Positions 35,874 to 44,057 of a DNA stretch of 64,000 bases are shown here, one piece after another (positions within the stretch are counted from its first letter, which is position 1; every line of letters starts with the position of its first letter). Position numbers and translations under genes: made by a program. Source of the stretch: Pseudoalteromonas sp. OOF1S-7 (GTDB lineage: Bacteria > Pseudomonadota > Gammaproteobacteria > Enterobacterales > Alteromonadaceae); assembly GCF_022347765.1 (NCBI RefSeq), contig NZ_JAKRFZ010000011.1, positions 100,006 through 164,005 of the forward strand. The letters run 5' to 3'. The notes under the pieces were generated by a model. That model saw nothing but the letters and a program-made list of their open reading frames with translations. It ran no database searches and had not been told where the DNA came from.

Positions 35874-36431
35874 CTAAAGCACGCCCTGATCCATCAATGC
35901 AAATTTCAGTTTCAGGTGACGATGCATGTTGCCAATTTGTGCCGAGCCCATTTTGGCCAGCTCAGGCGCGACCAGAATGTTGAGCTCAACGCCCTGATCA
36001 ATCACCGTGATTGAATCAGATGGCACACCCGTAAGGGCCAGGTCAAACGCCAGCAGCAATTCAACATCATTGGATTTATAAGCGATAGACTCAGTTGGTG
36101 AGGAATATACGGCGAATAAGACATGCTGAATTTCGCCATTGACTTCCTCTTCGGTGTAAAAGCCGATTTCGTTAACGAAAAACCCCTCTCCTGCGATAGG
36201 CTCGGCGTCACGCACCGTCAGATGTAACTGTTTACCATCGGCAAGGGTTTTGGCACTGGCCAGATCGAGCCTATACTTTTCATCCTGCAGTCGTGTGATC
36301 CCCTCATGCGGCTGATAGCTGCCACTGCCCAGACCCACTTTGCTGATTTTGGCTTTAAAGCCACCTTGTTGCGCCCTGAAAAGCGCCGATAAGCCCGTCG
36401 AGGTGATCACGGGCTGTAGTAAAATACTCAT
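35874..36431 (-). CDS. Phage tail-collar fibre adapter (module A)
   Basis: 185 residues. ITSTGLSALFRAQQGGFKAK, then ISKVGLGSGSYQPHEGITRL and FFVNEIGFYTEEEVNGEI are the tail-collar signatures; it is colinear with the copies in B and D. The C-terminal helix (MGSAQIGNMHRHLKLKFALM) corresponds to the adapters' end that probably meets the fibre. Confidence 0.85.
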   Translation of the reverse strand: MSILLQPVITSTGLSALFRAQQGGFKAKISKVGLGSGSYQPHEGITRLQDEKYRLDLASAKTLADGKQLHLTVRDAEPIAGEGFFVNEIGFYTEEEVNGEIQHVLFAVYSSPTESIAYKSNDVELLLAFDLALTGVPSDSITVIDQGVELNILVAPELAKMGSAQIGNMHRHLKLKFALMDQGVL

Positions 36432-36446
36432 TGATAAAAAGCTCCT

Positions 36447-37361
36447 TTACGCAGATACGCCAAGCGTGCCGTAGCAACGCACCGCACTCACCCGACGGCG
36501 ACTGATGTGCATCACCGCAGCGGCGCAACTGCGATTGTTAATAAACTCATCGGGAATTCGCTGACTCGTCAGCCCTCTCAAGCGAACGACCTGCACGGGC
36601 TTGCGCGTCATGCACAGTCCCTGCCGTAAACCACATTGCCAGGTTCGGTGGCGCAGTTTATCCACCCCAGCGCGGTGCCTGAGCACCTGATAGCGCGAAC
36701 GAGATAAGTTGCCAGCCAAAGTCAACCCAACCTGGCTGTCACGTTGTTTGGCTTTATCGCCAGTGCAGGGCCCCACGGCCGCATACATCCGCTTGTGTGT
36801 GATCGGGTGGACGGTGGCACCCGCCGCTGCGCCACTGGCCATTTTCACCCCAACCAGAAAGTCAAAGTGGGCCTTGTGTGGCTTAGTCTGATTAGTCACC
36901 CGGTAAATGGCGTCGTACAGGGCCTGATCGAGCTTGATAGCTCTGCTGGTGTATGGCAGTGCATTGGCCCAGGCGATAAACACAAAGGTATGCGGCTCCT
37001 TGCTTAGGTACGGGGCCAGATAAACATCATCGGTATCCTCAAACCACTCGAAAAACTCCAGCTCCAGGCCCAGAGAAGACAGCGCCCGCTTGACCGATCC
37101 CACCGTCCCTTTATGTTTGTGGATGGGGACTGAGCGAGCGATCAATGCCCGTTTGCTCTCACTCGGCCAATTTTCGTCCCATTCGTCCACTGACAAAGCC
37201 CATGCCAGCCAGGGTAACAAAGATTCCGGGCACCTTTGTGGGTCCCATAACTTAGCAACCTGCTCAGGTACAACCCCACGCTTAGTACACTGTGTTACTT
37301 CACTTAAGCTGCGTTCCAGTGCGCTCGCACCAGGTGGCAACAATTCAGCTGAAACTGCCAT
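36447..37361 (-). CDS. Baseplate protein gpI-like, module A
   Basis: 304 residues. Core: LWDPQRCPESLLPWLAWALS followed by VDEWDENWPSESKRALIARS and HKHKGTVGSVKRALSSLG. The C-terminal 120 residues are unusually rich in Arg and Cys (QCGLRQGLCMTRKPVQVVRL; RRRVSAVRCYGTLGVSA) and unlike other gpI proteins I know. It lies 9 bp after gpJ. Confidence 0.85.
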   Translation of the reverse strand: MAVSAELLPPGASALERSLSEVTQCTKRGVVPEQVAKLWDPQRCPESLLPWLAWALSVDEWDENWPSESKRALIARSVPIHKHKGTVGSVKRALSSLGLELEFFEWFEDTDDVYLAPYLSKEPHTFVFIAWANALPYTSRAIKLDQALYDAIYRVTNQTKPHKAHFDFLVGVKMASGAAAGATVHPITHKRMYAAVGPCTGDKAKQRDSQVGLTLAGNLSRSRYQVLRHRAGVDKLRHRTWQCGLRQGLCMTRKPVQVVRLRGLTSQRIPDEFINNRSCAAAVMHISRRRVSAVRCYGTLGVSA

Positions 37362-37370
37362 TGCATCCTC

Positions 37371-38192
37371 CTATAAAAAAGACAGTTGCAGCGACAAACT
37401 GACGGCCTGTGTTGCCTCAGGCGTGATATCATCCGAAGGCGACAAAAGCTTGATTTTGCGCACCCCGCCCTGGTGCAACATATCGATAATGGCTGAATGC
37501 GGGATCTCTTTGCCAAGGCGGGTATGTGCGTGATTGAAATCATCCATGGCCGTATCAATTGCCAGCCTGACTCGCGCCTCATTGACACCCGGGTTCAGGT
37601 AGATATGCGCTTCAACCACCACATTGGTGGGCCGTGTGACCGTTACCCGCACCAGATCCGTCAATGGCCGAATATCCTCATGGTTCAGGTGTGCTGACAC
37701 CGCCGCCTGCACTGCCGCCGGATCAGCCCCCAACTCCGTGAGCACCGTGACCTCCACCACACCCGGCGTGCTTGAGGCCACATGCACATCCCGCACTCGC
37801 GTGTCAGCCGACATTGCCTGGAACTGATACGCACCACAGGTGCCAGCCATACTGTGGCTTTCCAGTGAAAGTGGAATACGTGCACGGTAACGTTCATCGC
37901 TTTCTCCTTCTGAGCGGGCAACACCAAACAGCGCCCCGAGGTTATCCAGGTTGCTTCCGGTTGCAAAAGCCAGCATCACTGCCTGTGCAGCATCGTTCAC
38001 TCTTTGCCTTAGCAGCAGTTCCCGATAGGCGGCCACTTCCAAAACTTTAACTGCCGGATCCGATTCCAATAGCGTGTGTTCGGGCAAGCGTTCCGTTATC
38101 GCTGCCATGAGCGCCTGGCGGATCTCGTCGTAATTTAGTGTTTCTATCACCGCCGGTGGCGCCAGCCGTGAAAGGTCAATCGCGGTATTCAT
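37371..38192 (-). CDS. Baseplate wedge protein gpJ-like, module A
   Basis: 273 residues. AIDLSRLAPPAVIETLNYDE, then RELLLRQRVNDAAQAVMLAF and GSNLDNLGALFGVARSEGES follow the J family closely; LTELGADPAAVQAAVSAHLN is the central part. It is the first module gene after the lysis genes, separated from the holin-like gene by about 135 bp that hold no recognisable promoter. Confidence 0.9.
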   Translation of the reverse strand: MNTAIDLSRLAPPAVIETLNYDEIRQALMAAITERLPEHTLLESDPAVKVLEVAAYRELLLRQRVNDAAQAVMLAFATGSNLDNLGALFGVARSEGESDERYRARIPLSLESHSMAGTCGAYQFQAMSADTRVRDVHVASSTPGVVEVTVLTELGADPAAVQAAVSAHLNHEDIRPLTDLVRVTVTRPTNVVVEAHIYLNPGVNEARVRLAIDTAMDDFNHAHTRLGKEIPHSAIIDMLHQGGVRKIKLLSPSDDITPEATQAVSLSLQLSFL

Positions 38193-38327
38193 AAGTCAGT
38201 TCCTCGGGCAAAGTAATCCCGCCCAAATCGTGTTGTCAGGTTAGTTCAGTAACAGTGGGCGTGGCGGAGTGCTTTGACATTGACGGGGTTGTCTGATGCG
38301 CGTGGTTTGCATCAGCCGTTCTGTCAG

Positions 38328-38573
38328 CTAGCCGTTATTGCGTTTTGCACTCAACAGGGCGTCGAGTTTTTTATCGATAGAATCCAGGCGCTTTTCAATG
38401 CGCTTCTGATCCTCTTTGCGGATCTGCTTTAGGTGCGCCAGCTCCTGAGAGTTTGTGGTGATCCGCTTGTCCAGATCATTCAGATATAAAATCCCTGATA
38501 CCAATAATGCAATGGTGGTCAGGATATGAGCCAGATTCAGCTCCTTTTTCATTTGCCATTGTTCGGCCTGCAT
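38328..38573 (-). CDS. Holin-like membrane protein with coiled coil
   Basis: 81 residues. One membrane segment (IL TTIALLVSGILYLNDL, about residues 17-34), then a charged coiled coil (RIEKRLDSIDKKLDALLSAK). This resembles XhlA-type hemolysin/holin accessory proteins. Next to a lysozyme it probably provides the membrane part of release by lysis. Homology is judged from architecture only. Confidence 0.6.
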   Translation of the reverse strand: MQAEQWQMKKELNLAHILTTIALLVSGILYLNDLDKRITTNSQELAHLKQIRKEDQKRIEKRLDSIDKKLDALLSAKRNNG

Positions 38574-38612
38574 AGTGTGGCCACCTCCTCATTCATAGTT
38601 ACCCCCAGTAAG

Positions 38613-39032
38613 TTACGACTGCCACTGACCACTGAGCATTTGCTGAGCCAGCTCCTGTGCCCGCTCCGGGACTTGGCGTGCCCAGCGACTATCGAGCATT
38701 TCCAGTGCCGCGCGTTCAAAGTCGCCACACTGCACAGCCTCAAGCATCTTATTGAAGCCCATCAATCCCTGGATACCTAAATTAAACGCCATATTCGTCA
38801 GTACAGCCTGCCTGGCCTCGTTGCAATGCACAATATCAATGCGGCGGCGCACGCCGGCCTGTGCATTGGCAACATCCTGTGCCAGCAACTGCTCGGCCTC
38901 TTCCTCTGCAATGCCGTTCTGTTCCAAATTTCTGCCATAACCTATGGTCAGCTTGCCCGCCGTACAGTAATAAGGGAAGCGGCGAAACCCTTCGTGCTTT
39001 TTTACTTGTTCAACCGTGTTCATAATGGTCAT
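38613..39032 (-). CDS. Phage-type lysozyme (GH24 endolysin)
   Basis: 139 residues. KKHEGFRRFPYYCTAGKLTI followed by GYGRN gives the E-x8-C/D-x5-T catalytic triad of T4-type lysozymes (Glu14, Cys in place of the T4 Asp, then Thr). AFNLGIQGLMGFNKMLEAV is also typical. No signal peptide, so it needs the membrane protein encoded downstream to reach the wall. AAGGAG lies 6 bp before the ATG. It cleaves peptidoglycan to release the tail particles. Confidence 0.92.
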   Translation of the reverse strand: MTIMNTVEQVKKHEGFRRFPYYCTAGKLTIGYGRNLEQNGIAEEEAEQLLAQDVANAQAGVRRRIDIVHCNEARQAVLTNMAFNLGIQGLMGFNKMLEAVQCGDFERAALEMLDSRWARQVPERAQELAQQMLSGQWQS

Positions 39033-39041
39033 AATTGCTCC

Positions 39042-39404
39042 TTATGGATGACATAAACTCTGGAGCAGGCTTCTTTCTGCTTTTACCAGCCAAAATTCCA
39101 GTGACCGCTTAGAGTCAAATCCCAATGTTTTTGCGACCAGAGCAATATCCCCTTCAACCAGATATTTACCTCGTAGCGCCCGAATACACTCAGGTCGCAG
39201 TTGTGCAATACACTGCGTCAGCGTTTCAATCTCTTCTGGCACCGTCATCATGTCGCTGCTGGAGTAACATGCACTGGAGTCGCCTATCCGCTCAGTCACA
39301 GCCTGACGGCTAAACCCTTTACCCAGTTCTTTAGTGCGCCAGAATCGACCCCAGCGCTTTAAAGCGGTGCGTAGCTGCTTAATGGTTGGTTGTGTCATCA
39401 TCAT
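39042..39404 (-). CDS. Late regulator, antitermination Q/sigma region 4-like
   Basis: 120 residues. The C-terminal half LRPECIRALRGKYLVEGDIA followed by LVAKTLGFDSKRSLEFWLVK reads like a helix-turn-helix of the antiterminator Q or sigma-70 region 4 type. It overlaps the upstream HTH gene by 26 bp; three consecutive ATG codons make the exact start ambiguous. Candidate activator or antiterminator for the tail operons. Assignment from pattern only. Confidence 0.55.
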   Translation of the reverse strand: MMMTQPTIKQLRTALKRWGRFWRTKELGKGFSRQAVTERIGDSSACYSSSDMMTVPEEIETLTQCIAQLRPECIRALRGKYLVEGDIALVAKTLGFDSKRSLEFWLVKAERSLLQSLCHP

Positions 39405-39654
39405 TGATCTTTCCTATTACTTCTAAAATATCGAGCGAGTAAACATCCTCCACCAGACCGACTACGTCGTTCCACCTTGGGCTGTACTCTTTGTTTTCCC
39501 AGCGTCTCAATGTGCGCTCTTCAACACCATAGTGCGCAGCTGATTCGGCCTGAGTGTAACCTCGAAGACGTCGGGCATATCTCAGGATATCGGCACCTAA
39601 CGGTGTTTTTCTGTGCTGCGTTAACCGCGGCTTTGCATGCATAAATTGCTTCAT
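39379..39654 (-). CDS. HTH-type transcriptional regulator of the tail locus
   Basis: 91 residues from the ATG at 39654, preceded by AAGGAAAACG; a longer frame to 39750 has no ribosome site. ILRYARRLRGYTQAESAAHY, then GVEERTLRRWENKEYSPRW is an XRE/Cro-like helix-turn-helix. It is the first gene of the tail locus, about 275 nt after promoter element P3. It could be the repressor, or the activator binding the GGTCA-N4-TGACC palindromes. Confidence 0.75.
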   Translation of the reverse strand: MKQFMHAKPRLTQHRKTPLGADILRYARRLRGYTQAESAAHYGVEERTLRRWENKEYSPRWNDVVGLVEDVYSLDILEVIGKINDDDTTNH

Positions 39655-39922
39655 CGTTTTCCTTATACTGGTGAAGTCATTTGACAGACAAAACAGCGCC
39701 CTGTATGCGGCTCGCGATTGTGGCAGGCAGTCACAGACAACAGTGGTCACTGTTAGTTTTTCTGGTCATTGAATTAAGCGGATGCGTGAGTGAACCTGGT
39801 AGGCTGTTCACATAAACCATGTAACATCCGCTGTTATGGGCGTGCCGGCGCAGTCATTGAAGTAATAATGCGCTGATGCAAAAACCGCATCACGTGTTTA
39901 CAAATCCTTGTTATAGCTTTGT

Positions 39923-39977
39923 CAAGCTTAGGGCTATAATACCTTTTTCATCGCTGCAAAACAGGTCAAAAATGCCC
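39923..39977 (-). promoter_or_regulatory. Activator-type promoter element P3, before the tail regulators
   Basis: Third copy of the element: imperfect palindrome GGTCA-N4-TGCCC (plus 39964-39977), 22 bp, then TATTAT (plus 39936-39941), then CCCTAAGCTTGACAAAG. The -10 is better and the palindrome worse than in P1 and P2, suggesting higher basal activity. Expected start near 39929. Confidence 0.6.
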
Positions 39978-40174
39978 TAACAATTATAAAGTTAAAATTT
40001 CCCCTCACTTCTTCTGGGAAATGTTTTATGAGCAATAAATGCAAGAACAATGTTTAACATGTGTAAAATTATAAAGAATATTATTCACAATAAGCCCTGT
40101 GCCACAGACAAACATTGCCCCCGTGCACGGCATTCACTAAAATAACCACATCTAAACAAAGAGAAGCAAAATTC

Positions 40175-41839
40175 ATGGCTCAATATATCTATACAATGTC
40201 GCGGGTGAGCAAAGTCGTGCCACCCAAACGCACAATCTTAAAAGATATTTCTCTGTGCTTTTTTCCGGGTGCCAAAATCGGTGTGCTCGGTCTAAATGGC
40301 GCGGGTAAATCGACCCTGCTACGCATTATGGCCGGGGTCGATACCGAGTTTGAAGGAGAAGCACGTCCGCAACCTGGCACCAAAATTGGCTACCTGCCAC
40401 AAGAGCCAGTATTAGATGAAAGCAAAACCGTGCGCGAAACCATTGAAGAAGCAGTGGGTGAAGTAAAACGCGCACTGAGCCGCCTGGACGAAGTTTACGC
40501 TGAATATGCAATGGAAGACGCCGACTTTGATGCGCTGGCCAAAGAACAGGGCGAGCTGGAAGCGATTATTCAGGCCCACGATGGTCACAACCTGGACAAC
40601 GCGCTGGAGCGTGCCGCCGATGCACTGCGCTTACCGGAGTGGGATGCCAAAATTGAACATTTGTCAGGGGGTGAACGCCGCCGGGTTGCAATTTGCCGAC
40701 TGTTACTTGAAAAGCCAGACATGCTGCTGCTGGATGAACCGACCAACCACCTTGACGCCGAGTCGGTTGCCTGGTTAGAGCGCTTCTTGCACGACTACGA
40801 AGGCACTGTGGTTGCCATTACCCACGACCGTTACTTCCTTGACAATGTTGCTGGCTGGATCCTGGAGCTGGACCGTGGCCATGGTATCCCGTGGGAAGGC
40901 AACTACTCTTCATGGCTGGAGCAAAAAGATGCCCGTCTGAAACAAGAAGAGAAGTCTGAAAAGGCCCGTCAGAAGTCCATCGAGAAAGAGCTGGAGTGGG
41001 TGCGCTCAAATCCGAAAGGCCGTCAGGCTAAATCAAAGGCCCGTATGGCGCAGTTCAGCGAATTGCAGCAAACGGATTATCAGAAGCGTAACGAAACCAA
41101 CGAGCTATTTATTCCACCGGGTCCGCGTCTGGGCGATCAGGTCATTGAAGTCAACAACCTGACTAAAAGCTTTGGCGATCGTGTCCTGATCGACAATTTA
41201 AGCTTTTCAGTGCCTAAAGGGGCCATTGTCGGCATTATTGGTGCCAATGGTGCAGGTAAATCTACCCTGTTCAGAATGCTTAGTGGTGAACATCAGCCGG
41301 ACAACGGTGAGATTGTGCTGGGTGACACCGTGCAGCTGGCCACCGTTGAACAATTCCGTGATGATATGGACGGCAATAACACCGTATTCCAGGAAGTCTC
41401 TGATGGCCAGGACATTCTGAAAATTGGCAACTTTGAAGTACCCAGCCGTGCCTATGTTGGCCGCTTTAATTTTAAAGGCAACGACCAGCAGAAATTTGTG
41501 AAGGAACTGTCAGGTGGTGAGCGTAACCGACTGCACCTGGCTAAACTGCTTAAAGCCGGCGGTAACGTGATCCTGCTGGATGAGCCAACCAATGACCTGG
41601 ATGTAGAAACTCTGCGTGCACTGGAAAACGCCATCCTGGAATTCCCGGGCTGCGTTATGTGTATCTCGCACGACCGTTGGTTCCTGGACCGAATTGCGAC
41701 ACACATCCTGGATTATCGTGACGAAGGTCAGGTGAACTTCTTCGACGGTAACTACACCGAATATGAAGAGTGGCTGAAAAAAACCTATGGTGCCGAGGCC
41801 GCAGAGCCTAAGCGCATTAAATACAAAAAAATTGGTTAA
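40175..41839 (+). CDS. ettA: Energy-dependent translational throttle protein EttA (ABC-F)
   Basis: 554 residues, the usual EttA length, counting from the ATG at 40175 (MAQYIYTMSRVSKVVPPKRT), which matches the family start; an upstream in-frame extension is not expected. Two ATP-binding cassettes: Walker A GLNGAGKST and GANGAGKST, signature LSGGERRR and LSGGERNR, Walker B LLLDEPTNHLD and LLDEPTNDLD, with a charged linker between. It binds the ribosomal E site and gates the first elongation steps according to ATP level. A core gene flanking the tail locus. Confidence 0.96.
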   Translation: MAQYIYTMSRVSKVVPPKRTILKDISLCFFPGAKIGVLGLNGAGKSTLLRIMAGVDTEFEGEARPQPGTKIGYLPQEPVLDESKTVRETIEEAVGEVKRALSRLDEVYAEYAMEDADFDALAKEQGELEAIIQAHDGHNLDNALERAADALRLPEWDAKIEHLSGGERRRVAICRLLLEKPDMLLLDEPTNHLDAESVAWLERFLHDYEGTVVAITHDRYFLDNVAGWILELDRGHGIPWEGNYSSWLEQKDARLKQEEKSEKARQKSIEKELEWVRSNPKGRQAKSKARMAQFSELQQTDYQKRNETNELFIPPGPRLGDQVIEVNNLTKSFGDRVLIDNLSFSVPKGAIVGIIGANGAGKSTLFRMLSGEHQPDNGEIVLGDTVQLATVEQFRDDMDGNNTVFQEVSDGQDILKIGNFEVPSRAYVGRFNFKGNDQQKFVKELSGGERNRLHLAKLLKAGGNVILLDEPTNDLDVETLRALENAILEFPGCVMCISHDRWFLDRIATHILDYRDEGQVNFFDGNYTEYEEWLKKTYGAEAAEPKRIKYKKIG

Positions 41840-41857
41840 TCACTCATAACGCCAGAT

Positions 41858-41886
41858 AAAAGCCCTGATTTTCGGGGCTTTTTTAT
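41858..41886 (+). terminator. Terminator of ettA
   Basis: AAAGCCC-TGATTTTC-GGGGCTTT followed by a T-run, about 20 bp after the stop codon. Confidence 0.9.
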
Positions 41887-41974
41887 ATCTGCTCTGAACT
41901 GAAATTTGCACCGCAAAGTGGAGAGTCGGCAAAAAACTGGCTAAGCTATAGATAAACAAGCTAAGAGAATACAA

Positions 41975-42337
41975 ATGAAAGAACGTAGACGATTTTCACG
42001 CGTACTGTTTTCAAATCCGGCCCTGCTCATGACGGCCAGTGGCGACTACAAATGCGAAGTAATCGACCTCTCACTGAATGGCGCCCTGCTGACGTTACCT
42101 GTTGGGTACGTCCCCCTTAAAGACGAGCCTGCAAGTTTGCGCTTTGCCTTACCGCAAAGCGACATTCAAATCGCCATGGAAGTACAAGTTCGTCATATAG
42201 AAGAAGGGCATCTGGGTGTACACTGCAGTCAGATAGACCTTGATAGCGTGACTCACCTCAAACGCCTGATTGAACTAAACCTGGGAGACGATGACGTACT
42301 TCACCGCGACCTGGAGCAACTATTACTGCACGACTAA
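41975..42337 (+). CDS. PilZ-domain protein (cyclic di-GMP binding)
   Basis: 120 residues. KERRRFSRVLFSNPALL supplies the RxxxR motif and CEVIDLSLNGALLTLP the D/NxSxxG motif that together bind cyclic di-GMP. Single-domain PilZ proteins of this type act as adaptors for motility or surface attachment; the partner is unknown here. It stands alone after the ettA terminator. Confidence 0.9.
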   Translation: MKERRRFSRVLFSNPALLMTASGDYKCEVIDLSLNGALLTLPVGYVPLKDEPASLRFALPQSDIQIAMEVQVRHIEEGHLGVHCSQIDLDSVTHLKRLIELNLGDDDVLHRDLEQLLLHD

Positions 42338-42715
42338 GTCTCTCTTACCAGGTAAACTTGCAAAAGGGTGGCAGATCACCCTTCTCTGTGCACTGAGACA
42401 GTGAATCATCCCCGACTCAGTATGTGCGACAACGTTGTATCAGCCCACTTATCTTACTGCCATTATTAGTCCAGCAACCCCTATCAGACTCGAGACCAGC
42501 GGTGACATTACGCATTCCCAGCGACAGTAATATGAATTTGCGCTCAAGGTATTATCGTCTGTCGCACCAGCAAGTGCTCCACAGCGACTGAATCACACTG
42601 TTGGCAGAACAGAAAATAAACGACTCATTAAAGATAAAAATATGTGAATATTTTACTTTATTTTCACTTTCAGCCTGTGCTAGGTTAGTTAATGTAACAA
42701 TCAAAGGAGATAACT
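42338..42715 (+). other. Intergenic region before the first RiPP-like gene
   Basis: About 380 bp. A hairpin AGGGTG/CACCCT (42365-42382) followed by TTCTCT may end the PilZ message. The A/T-rich part from about 42610 should carry the promoter of the 53-residue gene, with AAAGGAGA at 42703-42710 as its ribosome site. Nothing else recognised. Confidence 0.5.
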
Positions 42716-42877
42716 ATGTTACTAAAACTAAAAAAGAAACCAATGAAAGCCTTATCTAACGACAAAGCAGGTGTTCCTGCAAACATGACACCCAAAGTGG
42801 CTGGTGGTGTAGAGCAGACTTACTACTGCTGGTCAGATCATCGCTGCCCGGGCACACAAACATCCTGGCTGTGCTAA
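42716..42877 (+). CDS. RiPP-like (class I lanthipeptide-type) precursor peptide 1
   Basis: 53 residues, beginning MLLKLKKKPMKALSNDKAGV and then PANMTPKVAGG, a leader ending in Gly-Gly, followed by a core of 22 residues (VEQTYYCWSDHRCPGTQTSW then LC) with three Cys and several Ser/Thr. The leader matches the peptide at 59094-59300 in pattern (KL..KK...K.LS.D...P...TP.VAGG). Such leaders are typical of lanthipeptide-like precursors annotated in Pseudoalteromonas. Its strong ribosome site AAAGGAGA supports expression. No modification enzyme or exporter lies in the window, so the tailoring genes must be elsewhere if it is modified. Confidence 0.7.
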   Translation: MLLKLKKKPMKALSNDKAGVPANMTPKVAGGVEQTYYCWSDHRCPGTQTSWLC

Positions 42878-43345
42878 GCGTACAGTAATGCCCTCGCCCG
42901 CTGAATTGGCTTTCGCTAAGCGGGCTTATAGCCACTCCCCGTATATTGTGATTGCCCGCCACATACACTTAGCTTTTCCAGCTCTACGACAAGACATTAC
43001 AACGCTTGCGGATACCCGATAAACGCAATATCACCGACCACCTGCGCTTACGCCCCGATTAATGCCAGTGCAAACACACTATTGTATCCCTGAATTCAAC
43101 TTAAACAGGAGCTATAGGGTAAAAGTCTGAGGCGTAGCCTGCTCCCCTAACCACTTGACTGAACAAAAAAGTCCGCTCAGAACTCGAAGAAAAGAGTCTC
43201 GTGCAGGCCCGATTCATCGGTACATAACATACTCGGGAATAAAAACGTCATGCTATTGTGATGGTTTTGTGATAACTGTGCGAGTGTTCCTCAATAATTT
43301 ACCTGCATGCTTGTCAGGGTCAAATCCAAACAACAAGAGTAAATT
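42878..43345 (+). other. Intergenic region between RiPP-like gene and spondin gene
   Basis: About 470 bp. A hairpin GCCCGCT/AGCGGGC (about 42896-42925) just after the peptide gene may act as its terminator, though no T-run follows. The remainder holds no supported gene; the last 60 bp should contain the promoter of the spondin gene. Confidence 0.4.
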
Positions 43346-44047
43346 ATGAAAACACGCATTCTCCCCCTCATCACAGGCATTTTATTCGCATCCGGTGCAG
43401 CCAGCGCAGCATCTCTCGACGTGAAAGTAACCAATCTGACTCAGGGGATCTATTTTACCCCTTTGCTGGTGACCGCTCATACCAGCGATGCCATGTTGTT
43501 TCAGGCTGGCGAGCAAGCGTCTGATGCCCTGACAGCCATGGCAGAAGGCGGATCGCTGGCTGGCTTGAGTGAAATACTCACAGGCATCAATGCAAACACC
43601 ATGGAAAACCCAGCTGGTGGTTTACTTGCACCGGTTACCTCGACCATGACCAGCCTGGAAACCGATGCGGGCAATGACCGCTTGTCTATTGTAGCCATGA
43701 TGCTACCCACCAACGATGGCTTTGTCGGTCTGAACAGCTGGCCAATCCCAACCACACCGGGCACGTATCATATCTACCTGAACGCCTATGATGCTGGCAC
43801 CGAAGCAAATAATGAACTGATTGTAGAGGGCTCGGGCGCACCGGGTACACCCGGTATACCTGCGTCTCCTGGCGTAGCACCAGGTACTCAGGGGATGGGC
43901 GTGACAGAGATGGAAGAAAATACAAACGTGCATATTCATCGCGGCAATCTGGGCGATGATGAAGCAACCGGCGGCAAGAGCGATCTGCATAATACCGTAC
44001 ATCGCTGGTTAAACCCGGTTGCCAAAGTCACAGTCACCGTTAAGTAA
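43346..44047 (+). CDS. Secreted spondin-domain protein
   Basis: 233 residues. Signal peptide to about residue 22 (ASGAASAAS). LDVKVTNLTQGIYFTPLLVT and the later NDGFVGLNSW followed by NAYDAGTEANNE are the hallmarks of Spondin_N domains in bacteria. A Gly/Pro-rich loop (GAPGTPGIPASPGVAPGTQG) sits inside the domain. Its role is unknown; eukaryotic spondin domains mediate extracellular adhesion. Paralogue: the lipoprotein encoded 10 bp downstream. Confidence 0.85.
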   Translation: MKTRILPLITGILFASGAASAASLDVKVTNLTQGIYFTPLLVTAHTSDAMLFQAGEQASDALTAMAEGGSLAGLSEILTGINANTMENPAGGLLAPVTSTMTSLETDAGNDRLSIVAMMLPTNDGFVGLNSWPIPTTPGTYHIYLNAYDAGTEANNELIVEGSGAPGTPGIPASPGVAPGTQGMGVTEMEENTNVHIHRGNLGDDEATGGKSDLHNTVHRWLNPVAKVTVTVK

Positions 44048-44057
44048 GGGGGTTGCC

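Noticed and set aside
36447..37361. Frameshift in the C-terminal part of the module A gpI because of its odd Arg/Cys composition
   Set aside because: The frame ends near the adapter start with normal spacing, and no better continuation in another frame was seen; kept as a genuine if unusual extension.
9560..39654. Interpretation as an extracellular contractile injection system (MAC/PVC type) or T6SS
   Set aside because: No AAA+ ATPase, no TssJLM-type membrane complex and no toxin payload genes; a lysozyme and holin-like gene plus a P2-type order favour a tailocin.
9560..39654. Intact P2-like prophage
   Set aside because: No head, packaging, integrase or replication gene and no att-like repeats at the ends.
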